Source of the DNA: Bifidobacterium breve
GTDB taxonomy: Bacteria > Bacteroidota > Bacteroidia > Flavobacteriales > Flavobacteriaceae
DNA length: 52,431 nt
Direction of reading: 5' to 3'
Assembly (NCBI GenBank): GCA_943323545.2
Contig: CALPIE020000003.1
Location: 1 to 52,431 of the forward strand
Both the position numbers and the translations under genes were made by a program. Numbering within the stretch: position 1 is the stretch's first letter; each line of letters opens with the position of its first letter. Below are positions 35,442-44,090 of the stretch, piece by piece. The notes below the pieces were generated by a model that was not told the DNA's origin, searched no databases, and saw only the letters and a list, made by a program, of their open reading frames with translations.

Positions 35442-35481
35442 TATTCCCCTCCTCTGGAGGGGTGCCCGAAGGACGGGGTGG
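35442..35481. repeat. GC-rich palindromic element between paaB and paaC
   Basis: A CCCCTCCTCTGGAGGGG hairpin is followed by GCCCGAAGGACGGGG. It matches the element inside aroA (2284-2323) at 37 of 40 bases. Confidence 0.85.
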
Positions 35482-35526
35482 CAAATAAGTAATTTAAAAC
35501 AATAATTACTTTAATTTAAACAAAAA

Positions 35527-36279
35527 ATGAACAACAATTTAATTCAATACATATACGGAATCGCAGATAACGCCCTTATCCTAGGACAGCGTCTCGGCGA
35601 GCTTTGTGGTCACGGTCCAAGTCTGGAAACCGACATCGCCATGACCAATATTTCTCTCGATTTATTAGGACAAGTACGCAGTTATTACCAATACGCTGCC
35701 AAGATAATTGGAGGTGAAGCGACCGAAGACACTATCGCATTCCTTCGTAAAGAACGGGAATACAAAAATGTACTTTTGGTTGAACAACCCAACACCGATT
35801 TTGCTTATTCGATTACCAGACAATTTCTATTTGACATGTTTCATTTACTATTGTTAGAAGAATTGCAAAACAGTTCCGATGCGACGTTATCGGCAATAGC
35901 CAAAAAAAGCATCAAAGAAGTTTCCTACCACACGCGTTTTTCCTCCGATTGGATCAGACGATTAGGTGACGGAACCGAAGAAAGTCACAACAGAATTCAA
36001 GAAGCAATGAATCATTTATGGGCATTTACCGATGAATTGTTTCATCAAACCGATGCCGATAAAGCAATGGTTGCAGAAGGAATTGGAGTAGATGTAACCA
36101 AATTAAAAGATACCTTTTACAGAAAAGTAAGTAGTATTTTAGAGGAATCAACATTACAAACGCCTAATTTACAGTATTTTCAAAAAGGAGGAAAAAACGG
36201 AATTCACAGCGAACACATGGGTTACATTTTAACAGAAATGCAATTTATGCAACTTAGTTATCCCAACATGAATTGGTAA
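35527..36279 (+). CDS. paaC: Phenylacetyl-CoA epoxidase structural subunit PaaC
   Basis: PaaC is the non-catalytic ferritin-like partner of PaaA, 250 residues. Characteristic segments are ADNALILGQRLGELCGHGPS (about residues 13-32), MTNISLDLLGQ, VEQPNTDFAYSITRQF, VSYHTRFSSDWIRRLGDGTE and HSEHMGYILTEMQFMQ. It presumably holds the PaaA di-iron centre in the active heterodimer. The flanking gaps carry repeat elements, but the coding region is clean. Confidence 0.96.
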   Translation: MNNNLIQYIYGIADNALILGQRLGELCGHGPSLETDIAMTNISLDLLGQVRSYYQYAAKIIGGEATEDTIAFLRKEREYKNVLLVEQPNTDFAYSITRQFLFDMFHLLLLEELQNSSDATLSAIAKKSIKEVSYHTRFSSDWIRRLGDGTEESHNRIQEAMNHLWAFTDELFHQTDADKAMVAEGIGVDVTKLKDTFYRKVSSILEESTLQTPNLQYFQKGGKNGIHSEHMGYILTEMQFMQLSYPNMNW

Positions 36280-36283
36280 AAAC

Positions 36284-36346
36284 CATTGCGATCTTTGCGT
36301 ATCCCGACGCATCGGGATTGCGTGCTTTGCGGTTAAACGCGGTTAA
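36284..36346. repeat. CTTTGCG-type dispersed repeat between paaC and paaD
   Basis: ATCTTTGCG and GTGCTTTGCGGTTAAA bracket a CCCGACGCATCGGG hairpin; GCGGTTAAA is repeated directly. Related blocks precede paaZ, the enoyl-CoA hydratase homologue and the E1 gene. Confidence 0.65.
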
Positions 36347-36349
36347 AAT

Positions 36350-36850
36350 ATGACAGAAGAAGTAACACATATCGAACAAAAACTATTCGAAATTCTAGCA
36401 TCGGTTTCCGATCCTGAAATTCCAGTATTGTCGATTATGGAAATGGGAGTTGTTCGTTCTGCAAAAATGGTAAACGGAATTGTTGAAATTGAAATAACGC
36501 CAACCTACAGCGGTTGCCCAGCTATGGACGTTATTGCAGACGATATTAAATTGGCATTCCGTGAAAAAGGTTATGAAGCAAAAGTAGAATTAATATTATC
36601 GCCAGCTTGGACTACCGATTGGATTACGCCAAAAGGAAGAGCGGCATTAGAGAAATACGGAATTGCATCACCCTTATCCGCCGATGCCGATAAAGAAGCG
36701 CTTCTGGGAAATAAAAAATTAGTGAAATGTCCACAATGTGGTTCATTAAATACAAAATTAGTTAGTCAATTCGGATCAACAGCCTGCAAAGCATTGTTTC
36801 AATGCGACGATTGCTTGGAACCGTTTGACTATTTTAAATGTTTAAAATAA
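36350..36850 (+). CDS. paaD: PaaD, iron-sulfur assembly factor for the epoxidase
   Basis: PaaD is a maturation factor needed for epoxidase activity. The 166-residue protein has an N-terminal MIP18/DUF59 domain (SVSDPEIPVLSIMEMGVVRS and PTYSGCPAMDVIADD) and a C-terminal zinc-ribbon-like region (CPQCGS and FQCDDCLEPFDYFKCLK). The cysteine pattern is complete. It lies between paaC and paaG, as expected. Confidence 0.94.
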   Translation: MTEEVTHIEQKLFEILASVSDPEIPVLSIMEMGVVRSAKMVNGIVEIEITPTYSGCPAMDVIADDIKLAFREKGYEAKVELILSPAWTTDWITPKGRAALEKYGIASPLSADADKEALLGNKKLVKCPQCGSLNTKLVSQFGSTACKALFQCDDCLEPFDYFKCLK

Positions 36851-36908
36851 GTTTATTCCTAAGACCCTTTTCCTTTGGAGAAGGGCTGGAGGAGAGGTAA
36901 AATAAAGT

Positions 36909-37691
36909 ATGAGTAATTCAATAGAAATAAAAATCGAAAATAGTGTAGCATGGATTACACTTAATCGTCCCGAAGTTTTCAACAGTTTCAATCGTGAAAT
37001 GGCTTTGCTATTGCAGAAAACATTAGACGATTGCAATATAGATGAAAACGTTCGAGTAATCGTAATTACAGGAAATGGAAAGGCATTTTGTGCTGGTCAA
37101 GACTTAAAAGAAGTTACCGATCCAGAATTGAATCCTGGTTTCAGAAAAATTTTAGAAGAACATTACAATCCAATTATACAAAGAATTAGAAACATCGAAA
37201 AACCAATAATTGCTGCAGTAAATGGTGTAGCTGCTGGAGCTGGAGCAAATATTGCTTTAGCTTGTGATTTTGTTCTAGCATCTGAGCAAGCAAGTTTTAT
37301 TCAAGCATTTAGTAAAATTGGATTAATTCCGGATAGTGGCGGAACATTTTTCTTACCCAGAATAATTGGTTTACAAAAAGCTACTGCTTTAATGATGTTA
37401 GGAGATAAAGTAACAGCTCAAGAAGCACTTCAAATGGGTATGATATATAAAATTTTTCCTGTTGCTTTTTTGGAAGAAGAAGTAATGGCATTAGTAAAAA
37501 ATATAGCTAATATGCCAACAAAAGCATTAGGGCTAACAAAAAGATTATTAAATAAATCAATGAGTAATTCTTTAGAAGAACAATTAGCATTAGAAAGCGA
37601 TATACAAATTGAAGCTAGTTCTTCTAATGATTATAAAGAGGGTGTAGTCGCTTTTATAGAAAAAAGAAAGCCAGCATTTAAAGGAAATTAA
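36909..37691 (+). CDS. paaG: 1,2-epoxyphenylacetyl-CoA isomerase PaaG
   Basis: This 260-residue crotonase-fold enzyme isomerises the ring epoxide to the oxepin. It shows CAGQDLKEV (about 60-68), VNGVAAGAGANIALACD and SKIGLIPDSGGTFFLPR. Positions of the two hydratase glutamates are Asn (GANIA) and Ala (IQAFSK), whereas an Asp in LIPD is kept. That is the pattern of PaaG rather than an enoyl-CoA hydratase. AT-richness is a little higher than in neighbouring paa genes. It is 18 bases from paaH. Confidence 0.92.
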   Translation: MSNSIEIKIENSVAWITLNRPEVFNSFNREMALLLQKTLDDCNIDENVRVIVITGNGKAFCAGQDLKEVTDPELNPGFRKILEEHYNPIIQRIRNIEKPIIAAVNGVAAGAGANIALACDFVLASEQASFIQAFSKIGLIPDSGGTFFLPRIIGLQKATALMMLGDKVTAQEALQMGMIYKIFPVAFLEEEVMALVKNIANMPTKALGLTKRLLNKSMSNSLEEQLALESDIQIEASSSNDYKEGVVAFIEKRKPAFKGN

Positions 37692-37709
37692 TAATCCAAC
37701 AATCGAAAA

Positions 37710-38861
37710 ATGAAAGTAGCCATAATCGGATCAGGAACTATGGGAATTGGCATTGCGCAAGTAGCCGCTACTTCGGGTTGTGAAGTAAAAATTTATGACA
37801 CCAATCTCGATGCACTTGCCAAAAGCAAAACCAATCTTGAAAGTACCTTATCCAAATTAGTAGAAAAAGGAAAAATCGATGCCGCCGAAAAATTCAGAAT
37901 CATTCACAACATAGATCATGTACACACATTAGGCGAATTATCACACTCTGATTTGGTCATCGAAGCCATAGTCGAAAATTTAGAAGTCAAGAGAAAAGTG
38001 TTTTCGGATGTCCAAAATTACGTCTCGCCCGAAACCATTTTAGCATCCAATACATCCTCTTTATCGATAGCTTCCATTGCTGCTTCTTGCCAAAAACCAG
38101 AACGCGTCATTGGAATTCACTTTTTTAATCCAGCTCCTTTAATGCAATTGGTTGAGGTAATTCCAGCGGTACAAACAAGTGAAGAAGTGCTGATAAAAAC
38201 GATTCAAATTATTACCGATTGGAAAAAAGTGGTTGCCGTTGCCAAAGACACACCTGGTTTCATAGTTAATCGTGTGGCGCGACCTTACTACAGCGAAAGT
38301 TTGCGTATTTATGAAGAAGGTGTGGCCGATTTTGCTACTATAGATTGGAGTCTGAAAACCATTGGAGCGTTCCGAATGGGACCTTTCGAGTTAATGGATT
38401 TCATCGGAAATGATGTCAATTATACCGTAACAGAAACCGTCTTTACTTCCTTTTATTTTGATCCAAAATTCAAACCGTCATTCACCCAAAAACGGTTGGT
38501 GGAAGCCGGTTTTCTTGGAAGAAAGTCAGGACGAGGTTTTTTTAATTATAACGAAGAACTGCCAACGGCATCAGAAGATTTAGTTTTGGCTAAAACGATT
38601 TTCGACAGGGTAATCGTAATGCTCATCAACGAAGCGGCGGATACTTTATTTTTGAATATCGCTTCCGCAGATGATATAGACAACGCCATGACCAAAGGCG
38701 TTAATTATCCGAAAGGATTATTGACTTGGGCAGACGAATTGGGAATCAATTGGTGTGTCGAAAAATTGGATGCGCTCTATAACGAATACCACGATGACCG
38801 CTACCGTTGCAGTCCGATTTTGAGAAGAATGAGCAGTCAAAATAAAACGTTTTTCAACTAA
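37710..38861 (+). CDS. paaH: 3-hydroxyacyl-CoA dehydrogenase PaaH
   Basis: This NAD-dependent enzyme oxidises 3-hydroxyadipyl-CoA. The N-terminal Rossmann fold begins MKVAIIGSGTMGIGIAQVAA; the catalytic region contains VIGIHFFNPAPLMQLVEVIP (His-Glu pair) and KDTPGFIVNRVARPYYSE. The C-terminal domain has FRMGPFELMDFIGNDVN. The length is 383 residues, clearly shorter than the E. coli PaaH of about 475, so one repeat of the C-terminal domain is reduced. The stop overlaps the paaI start (TAATG), so the two are coupled. Confidence 0.93.
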   Translation: MKVAIIGSGTMGIGIAQVAATSGCEVKIYDTNLDALAKSKTNLESTLSKLVEKGKIDAAEKFRIIHNIDHVHTLGELSHSDLVIEAIVENLEVKRKVFSDVQNYVSPETILASNTSSLSIASIAASCQKPERVIGIHFFNPAPLMQLVEVIPAVQTSEEVLIKTIQIITDWKKVVAVAKDTPGFIVNRVARPYYSESLRIYEEGVADFATIDWSLKTIGAFRMGPFELMDFIGNDVNYTVTETVFTSFYFDPKFKPSFTQKRLVEAGFLGRKSGRGFFNYNEELPTASEDLVLAKTIFDRVIVMLINEAADTLFLNIASADDIDNAMTKGVNYPKGLLTWADELGINWCVEKLDALYNEYHDDRYRCSPILRRMSSQNKTFFN

Positions 38862-39268
38862 TGGAAGGAACAAAAATTCCATACAAAATGCTTTCACTAG
38901 ACCCCTTCAGTCAATGGTTGGGGATAGAAATTCTCGAATGTGAAGTCGGAAACTGCAAAGTAGCGATGACCGTTCGCAAAGAAATGCTCAACAGTATGGG
39001 ATATGCACATGGCGGAATTACATACTCCTTAGCGGATACTGCATTTGGGTTTTCGGCCAATACCAATGGACGATTTGCGGTTTCCATAGAAACCTCAATC
39101 AATCATATTGAAGCTTTGGTTGAAGGCGATTATATCATAGCCGAAGCAAGTTTAGAAAGTTTAAAAAACAAATTAGGCTTCTACATAATACAAGTAAAAA
39201 AAGGGGAAATGTTAGTGGCACTTTTCAAGGGCGTGGCTTTCAGAACTCCAAAAGAATGGGAAGAATAA
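38861..39268 (+). CDS. paaI: Hotdog-fold thioesterase PaaI
   Basis: PaaI hydrolyses stalled phenylacetyl- or hydroxyphenylacetyl-CoA to recycle CoA. The 135-residue protein has the catalytic segment NSMGYAHGGITYSLADTAFG (about residues 43-62), with the conserved Asn, Gly-Gly and Asp, and ends in VALFKGVAFRT. It overlaps paaH by one base. Confidence 0.93.
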   Translation: MEGTKIPYKMLSLDPFSQWLGIEILECEVGNCKVAMTVRKEMLNSMGYAHGGITYSLADTAFGFSANTNGRFAVSIETSINHIEALVEGDYIIAEASLESLKNKLGFYIIQVKKGEMLVALFKGVAFRTPKEWEE

Positions 39269-39284
39269 TAGAAGTTTTGAAATC

Positions 39285-39312
39285 ATAATTCAAAACTCAT
39301 AATTCATAATTA
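39285..39312. repeat. 7-bp-period array between paaI and paaJ
   Basis: ATAATTC, AAAACTC, ATAATTC, ATAATTA are in register, similar to the array at 44019-44082. Confidence 0.65.
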
Positions 39313-39317
39313 TTGAA

Positions 39318-40520
39318 ATGGAAGCATACATCATAGACGGAGTTCGAACTCCAATAGGAAGTTACCAAGGGACATTAGCATCGGTTCGCGCTGATGATTT
39401 AGGCGCGTTGGTTATTAAAACTGTAGTGGCTAATAATCCAAACATTCCGGAAGCTGCCTATGATGATGTGATTATGGGTTGTGCCAATCAGGCAGGCGAA
39501 GACAACCGTAATGTAGCGCGCATGTCGTTGCTTTTGGCAGGATTGCCATTCACCGTTCCTGGAGAAACCGTAAACCGTTTATGCAGCTCCGGATTATCAG
39601 CAATTATTCATGCTAATCGCGCTATCAAAGCTGGAGACGGACACGTTTTTATTGCAGGTGGAATAGAAAACATGACACGCGGACCATTAGTAGTTTCCAA
39701 ACCATCAGCAGCTTATGGAACCGATTCTAAAATGTACGATTCGAGTTTCGGATGGCGTTTTATCAATCCGAAAATGCAATCGATGTTCGGTACGGATGCC
39801 ATGGGAGAAACCGCCGAAAATTTAGTTGAGAAATACAATATTTCAAGAGAAGATCAAGATGCATTTGCTTTACATAGTCAACAAAAAGCAACAGCAGCTC
39901 AAATTTCAGGAAGATTGGCGAAAGAAATAGTCACGGTAGAAATTCCACAACGAAAAGGCGATGCAATTCAATTTTCTAAAGACGAATTCATAAAACCAAA
40001 TACGTCTATGGAAGGCTTATCTAAGTTGCGACCTGCATTCAAAAAAGACGGAAGCGTTACCGCCGGAAATGCCTCCGGATTAAATGATGGTGCTTGTGCA
40101 ACGATTATAGCATCTGCGGAAGCTGTTAAAAAATACAATCTACAACCATTAGCACGAATCGTATGTTCGGCAGTAGTGGGAGTAGAACCAAGAATCATGG
40201 GAATTGGTCCGGTGGAAGCAACTAAAAAAGCTTTAGCAAAAGCCAATTTGACTTTAGATCAAATAGACATCATCGAATTAAATGAAGCCTTCGCTTCACA
40301 AAGTATAGCTTACCTTCGTGAGTTAGGTCTAAAAGATAATGATCCAAGAGTAAATCCAAACGGAGGAGCCATCGCAATCGGACATCCATTAGGAGTAACA
40401 GGAGCACGTATTGCTAATTCCGCCGCATTAGAATTACAATTAACAGGAAAAAGATATGCCTTAATCACCATGTGTATCGGAGTCGGTCAAGGATACGCCG
40501 TCATTATAGAAAGAGTATAA
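39318..40520 (+). CDS. paaJ: Beta-ketoadipyl-CoA thiolase PaaJ
   Basis: This is the last step of the pathway, cleaving 3-oxoadipyl-CoA (and the dehydro form) to acetyl-CoA and succinyl-CoA. The 400-residue thiolase carries NRLCSSGLSAI (nucleophilic Cys, about residues 87-97), NGGAIAIGHPLGVTGAR (His) and CIGVGQGYAVI (second Cys). N-terminal DGVRTPIGSYQGTLASVRAD is typical of PcaF/PaaJ rather than acetoacetyl-CoA thiolases. Confidence 0.95.
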   Translation: MEAYIIDGVRTPIGSYQGTLASVRADDLGALVIKTVVANNPNIPEAAYDDVIMGCANQAGEDNRNVARMSLLLAGLPFTVPGETVNRLCSSGLSAIIHANRAIKAGDGHVFIAGGIENMTRGPLVVSKPSAAYGTDSKMYDSSFGWRFINPKMQSMFGTDAMGETAENLVEKYNISREDQDAFALHSQQKATAAQISGRLAKEIVTVEIPQRKGDAIQFSKDEFIKPNTSMEGLSKLRPAFKKDGSVTAGNASGLNDGACATIIASAEAVKKYNLQPLARIVCSAVVGVEPRIMGIGPVEATKKALAKANLTLDQIDIIELNEAFASQSIAYLRELGLKDNDPRVNPNGGAIAIGHPLGVTGARIANSAALELQLTGKRYALITMCIGVGQGYAVIIERV

Positions 40521-40527
40521 AATAATT

Positions 40528-40580
40528 CGTGAAAATTTGTGTAATTCGTGGTAAAAAAATCTGCGAATTTGCGGTTAAAC
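40528..40580. repeat. TTTGCGG-type dispersed repeat before paaZ
   Basis: The phrases TTTGTGTAATTCGTGG and CGAATTTGCGGTTAAAC belong to the same dispersed family as 36284-36346. Confidence 0.55.
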
Positions 40581-40589
40581 AAAAAAAGT

Positions 40590-43085
40590 ATGAATAACAT
40601 TCAAAATTACATCCAAGGAAATTGGACATCAGGCGCTGGTGAAGGTGTTCCGTTATTCGACTCGGTAACGGGTGAACTTATTGGAAACGCATCTACACAA
40701 GGACTCGATTTCGGTGAAATCCTCCACTACGGAAGAACCAAAGGCAGTGAAAAACTCCGCAAAATGACCTTCCAGGAAAGAGGAAACATGATTAAAAAAT
40801 TGGCGTTGTACCTTAACAAACGCAAAGAACAATTCTACGACATCAGTTATAGAACCGGTGCTACACGCATCGACAGCTGGATTGACATCGAAGGCGGTTT
40901 CGGAAATTTATTTGCCAATGCATCCTTGAGAAAGTTATTCCCCAACCAACCGTATCATGTTGAAGGCGATCCAATAGATTTATCAAAAGGAGGTCGTTTC
41001 ATGGCACATCATATTTTGGTTCCTAAAAAGGGAGTGGCGGTTCATATTAATGCATTCAATTTCCCGATTTGGGGAATGTTAGAAAAGTGTGCTGTCAATT
41101 GGATGGCTGGAGTTTCAGCTGTTGTAAAACCAGCTACGTCAACATCGTATTTAACTGAAGCGGTGGTTCGTGAAATCATCGCATCCAACATATTACCAGA
41201 AGGGGCGCTGCAATTAATCTGCGGTTCAGCAAACACACTTTTAGATACTGTCGAAAGTCAAGACGTAGTTACGTTTACAGGTTCTGCAAGTACCGGACGA
41301 ATGCTAAAAGCACATACCCGAATCATCAACGAATCGGTGCCTTTTAATATGGAAGCCGACTCATTAAATTCTTCTATTTTGGCAGAAGACGCTATTCCTG
41401 GAACTCCCGAATTCGATTTATTCGTTAACCAAGTGCGAAGCGAAATGACGGTGAAATGCGGACAAAAATGTACCGCCATCAGAAGAATAATTGTCCCGGC
41501 CAACTTAATGGATGAGGTACAAACAGCCCTCGGAAAAGCACTCGACAAAGTAACCATTGGCGACCCGCGTTTGAAGGAAGTCCGAATGGGTTCACTAGTT
41601 TCCAAAGACCAATTAGAAGAAGTAAAAGCAAGAACACACGAAATTGCCAAAACCGCCAAATTGGTCTATGGTGATTTTGATAAATTAGATTTAATCGGAG
41701 CTAACGACAAGGGTGCTTTTATAAGTCCGATGCTGCTTCGCGAAGAAAATCCGTTTACGAATTTAACTGCCCACGAAACCGAAGCATTCGGTCCGGTTGC
41801 GACGATTATGCCCTACAAAAACCTCGATGAAGCTATCGAATTGGCGCAAATGGGGAAAGGTTCGTTAGTGTCTTCTATCGTCACCAACTCGGATGCAATT
41901 GCCAAAGACTACGTCATCAACGCCGCTTCCCACCATGGAAGAATTTTGGTGTTGAACAGAGAAAACGCCAAACAAAGTACCGGTCACGGTTCTCCATTAC
42001 CATTATTGGTTCACGGTGGTCCTGGACGTGCCGGAGGTGGAGAAGAGATGGGCGGCGTACGTGGAATCAAACACTATATGCAACGTTGTGCGATTCAAGG
42101 TTCGCCAACGACTTTAACCGAAATAACTGGAATTTATCAGCCGAATTCCAAATACAAGGAAAGTGCGCTGCATCCGTTTCAATACCATTGGGAAGACATT
42201 CAACCAGGAATGTCATTACGAACGCACAACCGCACTGTTACCGATACCGACATCATCAATTTTGCGAATGTAACTTGGGATCATTTCTACGCGCATACCG
42301 ATATTACATCGCTCGACGGAAGTATTTTCAAAAAGCGAACAGCGCACGGCTATTTCATATTAGCTGCTGCTGCCGGATTATTTGTGTATCCAAACAAAGG
42401 ACCAGTTGCCGCCAATTACGGTTTGGAAGAATGTCGTTTTTTACGTCCGATTTACCATAATGATACCGTTTATGTACGGCTAACCTGCAAACAGAAAATC
42501 GATCGCGATGTGGCTTCAGCCGAACATCCTAGCGGTATTGTGAAATGGTTTGTAGAAGTTTTTGATACTAGGGATGAATTGGTTGCAGTGGCCACAATAT
42601 TAACAATGGTACAGAAAAAACAAGAAGTTTTTGTCGAAATGACCGATTCAAAAATTCAGGAATGTTTGAACAAATTGATCGAAAATTCTAAACCAAAATG
42701 GGGAATTTTAACACCACAACATCTTTTGGAACATTTGGAACATGGCTACAGAATCATGTCGGGTGAAATTCAGGATTTTGAAATAGCTACGCCAGAAAAG
42801 ATTTTGGATACCGTGCACCATTCGTTATACAATTATGAGAAATTCCCGAAAGGAACCAGTTTTCCAACCATGAAAAAAGGAGCATTGGAAGATTTGGTGT
42901 ATCCCGATTTTGAAACAGCAAAAGCTAAATTTCTCGAAGCAAGAGCAGCCTACCTGAATTTTTTCAAGGAAAATCCAGATGCGGTTTTAAAAAACATGGT
43001 TTTCGGCGAATTAAATAAATACGAATCCTATTTATTAGAACGCAAACATTTAAATCATCATTTCGAACAATTCGGAATTTTATAA
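40590..43085 (+). CDS. paaZ: PaaZ ring-opening bifunctional enzyme with extra C-terminal domain
   Basis: PaaZ opens the oxepin ring and oxidises the aldehyde. Residues 1-520 are the aldehyde dehydrogenase domain with catalytic Cys294 in GQKCTAIRR. Residues about 530-680 are the MaoC-like hydratase domain, with Asp564 and His569 in DHFYAH. The protein is 831 residues, about 150 longer than E. coli PaaZ. The extra part (about 685-831) contains LTPQHLLEHLEHGYRIMSG and ends LERKHLNHHFEQFGIL, a histidine pattern resembling DUF1569/DinB-like helical bundles. The ATG at 40590 is chosen over the upstream in-frame ATG at 40548, which lies in a dispersed repeat. Confidence 0.95.
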   Translation: MNNIQNYIQGNWTSGAGEGVPLFDSVTGELIGNASTQGLDFGEILHYGRTKGSEKLRKMTFQERGNMIKKLALYLNKRKEQFYDISYRTGATRIDSWIDIEGGFGNLFANASLRKLFPNQPYHVEGDPIDLSKGGRFMAHHILVPKKGVAVHINAFNFPIWGMLEKCAVNWMAGVSAVVKPATSTSYLTEAVVREIIASNILPEGALQLICGSANTLLDTVESQDVVTFTGSASTGRMLKAHTRIINESVPFNMEADSLNSSILAEDAIPGTPEFDLFVNQVRSEMTVKCGQKCTAIRRIIVPANLMDEVQTALGKALDKVTIGDPRLKEVRMGSLVSKDQLEEVKARTHEIAKTAKLVYGDFDKLDLIGANDKGAFISPMLLREENPFTNLTAHETEAFGPVATIMPYKNLDEAIELAQMGKGSLVSSIVTNSDAIAKDYVINAASHHGRILVLNRENAKQSTGHGSPLPLLVHGGPGRAGGGEEMGGVRGIKHYMQRCAIQGSPTTLTEITGIYQPNSKYKESALHPFQYHWEDIQPGMSLRTHNRTVTDTDIINFANVTWDHFYAHTDITSLDGSIFKKRTAHGYFILAAAAGLFVYPNKGPVAANYGLEECRFLRPIYHNDTVYVRLTCKQKIDRDVASAEHPSGIVKWFVEVFDTRDELVAVATILTMVQKKQEVFVEMTDSKIQECLNKLIENSKPKWGILTPQHLLEHLEHGYRIMSGEIQDFEIATPEKILDTVHHSLYNYEKFPKGTSFPTMKKGALEDLVYPDFETAKAKFLEARAAYLNFFKENPDAVLKNMVFGELNKYESYLLERKHLNHHFEQFGIL

Positions 43086-43096
43086 TAATTAGAAGC

Positions 43097-43196
43097 TAAT
43101 CCCGCTATCCGCTGCAATCTGTCATTGCGAGGAACGAAGCAATCTCATCATGATTGTTTACCGCAATGCCAGGATTTCCACTACTATCGGGGCTAG
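43097..43196 (-). repeat. Dispersed element with conserved ends, copy 1
   Basis: On the minus strand the element begins TAGCCCCGATAG-TAGTGGAAATCC and ends AGATTGCAGCGGATAGCGGG. The same ends occur at 52014-52110 with a different middle. Here the middle carries a TCATTGCGAGGAACGAAGCA unit, itself a common type of intergenic repeat. Confidence 0.65.
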
Positions 43197-43205
43197 AAAT
43201 AAAGT

Positions 43206-43258
43206 GAAACAACACACCCTGCGAACTTTGCGACAACCTTGCGGACTTTGCGGTTAAA
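43206..43258. repeat. CTTTGCG-type dispersed repeat before the enoyl-CoA hydratase homologue
   Basis: GCGAACTTTGCGACAA and GCGGACTTTGCGGTTAAA are near-direct repeats 17 bases apart. Confidence 0.6.
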
Positions 43259-43266
43259 TAAAAAAT

Positions 43267-44016
43267 ATGGACGCATACGTAAAACAAGACATACAAAATA
43301 ACATCGCCACCATCGAGTTTTTTCATCCCGAACAAAACTCGTTGCCAGGCGATGTATTAAAAAAATTCGCCGATACGATTACCGAAGTCGGCAACAATCC
43401 CAAAGTAAAAGTCATCATCTTAAAAAGTGGTGGCGACCGAACCTTTTGTGCCGGAGCCAGTTTTCAGGAACTCATCGCCATTAACGACGCCGAAACCGGA
43501 AAAGTATTTTTCTCCGGTTTTGCCAACGTTATCAATGCCATGCGTAAATGCCCGAAGTTCATCATCGGACGAATCCAAGGAAAAACTGTTGGAGGAGGCG
43601 TTGGCATTGCAGCAGCCACCGATTATTGCATGGCAACGAAATTCGCTGCGATAAAACTCAGCGAACTCAATGTTGGCATCGGACCATTTGTTGTGTCACC
43701 AGCTATCGAAAGAAAAATGGGCGTTTCCGCTATGTCGCAAATCGCAATTGACGCCAACACATTTTATGATGCATCATGGGCAAGAGAAAAAGGGTTGTAC
43801 GCCAGCGTGTACGAAAGCATCGAAGAATTGGATTCAGCCGTGCAAAAATTTGCCGAGCATTTATGTACCTACAATCCAAAAGCCATGATTGAAATGAAAA
43901 AGATTTTCTGGCGAGGCACTGATAATTGGGACCAATTATTAGCCGAAAGAGCCGCCATCAGCGGAAGATTGGTGTTGTCTGATTTTACAAAAGAAACGTT
44001 GAAGAAATTTAAGTAA
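43267..44016 (+). CDS. Enoyl-CoA hydratase/isomerase family protein (PaaF position)
   Basis: The 249-residue crotonase-fold protein has the oxyanion-hole motif TFCAGASFQEL (about residues 60-70) and GKTVGGGVGIAAATDYCMAT. Aligned on rat crotonase, the first catalytic Glu is replaced by Gly (GGGVGIA), while the second is kept (KLSELNVGIG). In the operon it stands where PaaF, the 2,3-dehydroadipyl-CoA hydratase, would be needed, but it is not a typical PaaF. It may hydrate or isomerise a pathway intermediate by a modified mechanism. A 181-base gap filled with two repeat elements precedes it. Confidence 0.85.
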   Translation: MDAYVKQDIQNNIATIEFFHPEQNSLPGDVLKKFADTITEVGNNPKVKVIILKSGGDRTFCAGASFQELIAINDAETGKVFFSGFANVINAMRKCPKFIIGRIQGKTVGGGVGIAAATDYCMATKFAAIKLSELNVGIGPFVVSPAIERKMGVSAMSQIAIDANTFYDASWAREKGLYASVYESIEELDSAVQKFAEHLCTYNPKAMIEMKKIFWRGTDNWDQLLAERAAISGRLVLSDFTKETLKKFK

Positions 44017-44018
44017 AG

Positions 44019-44082
44019 TTATAAGTTATGAATTATGAGTTATGAATGAGTAACTCATAATTCATAACTCATAATTCATAAA
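44019..44082. repeat. Inverted 7-bp-period arrays before paaY
   Basis: Left arm AGTTATG, AATTATG, AGTTATG and right arm AACTCAT, AATTCAT, AACTCAT, AATTCAT are complementary, so a long hairpin can form between two co-oriented genes. Confidence 0.85.
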
Positions 44083-44090
44083 TACAAAAA

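Noticed and set aside
41258-41659. Antisense frames within paaZ and other paa genes
   Set aside because: They are shadows of strongly conserved coding regions and have no family features.
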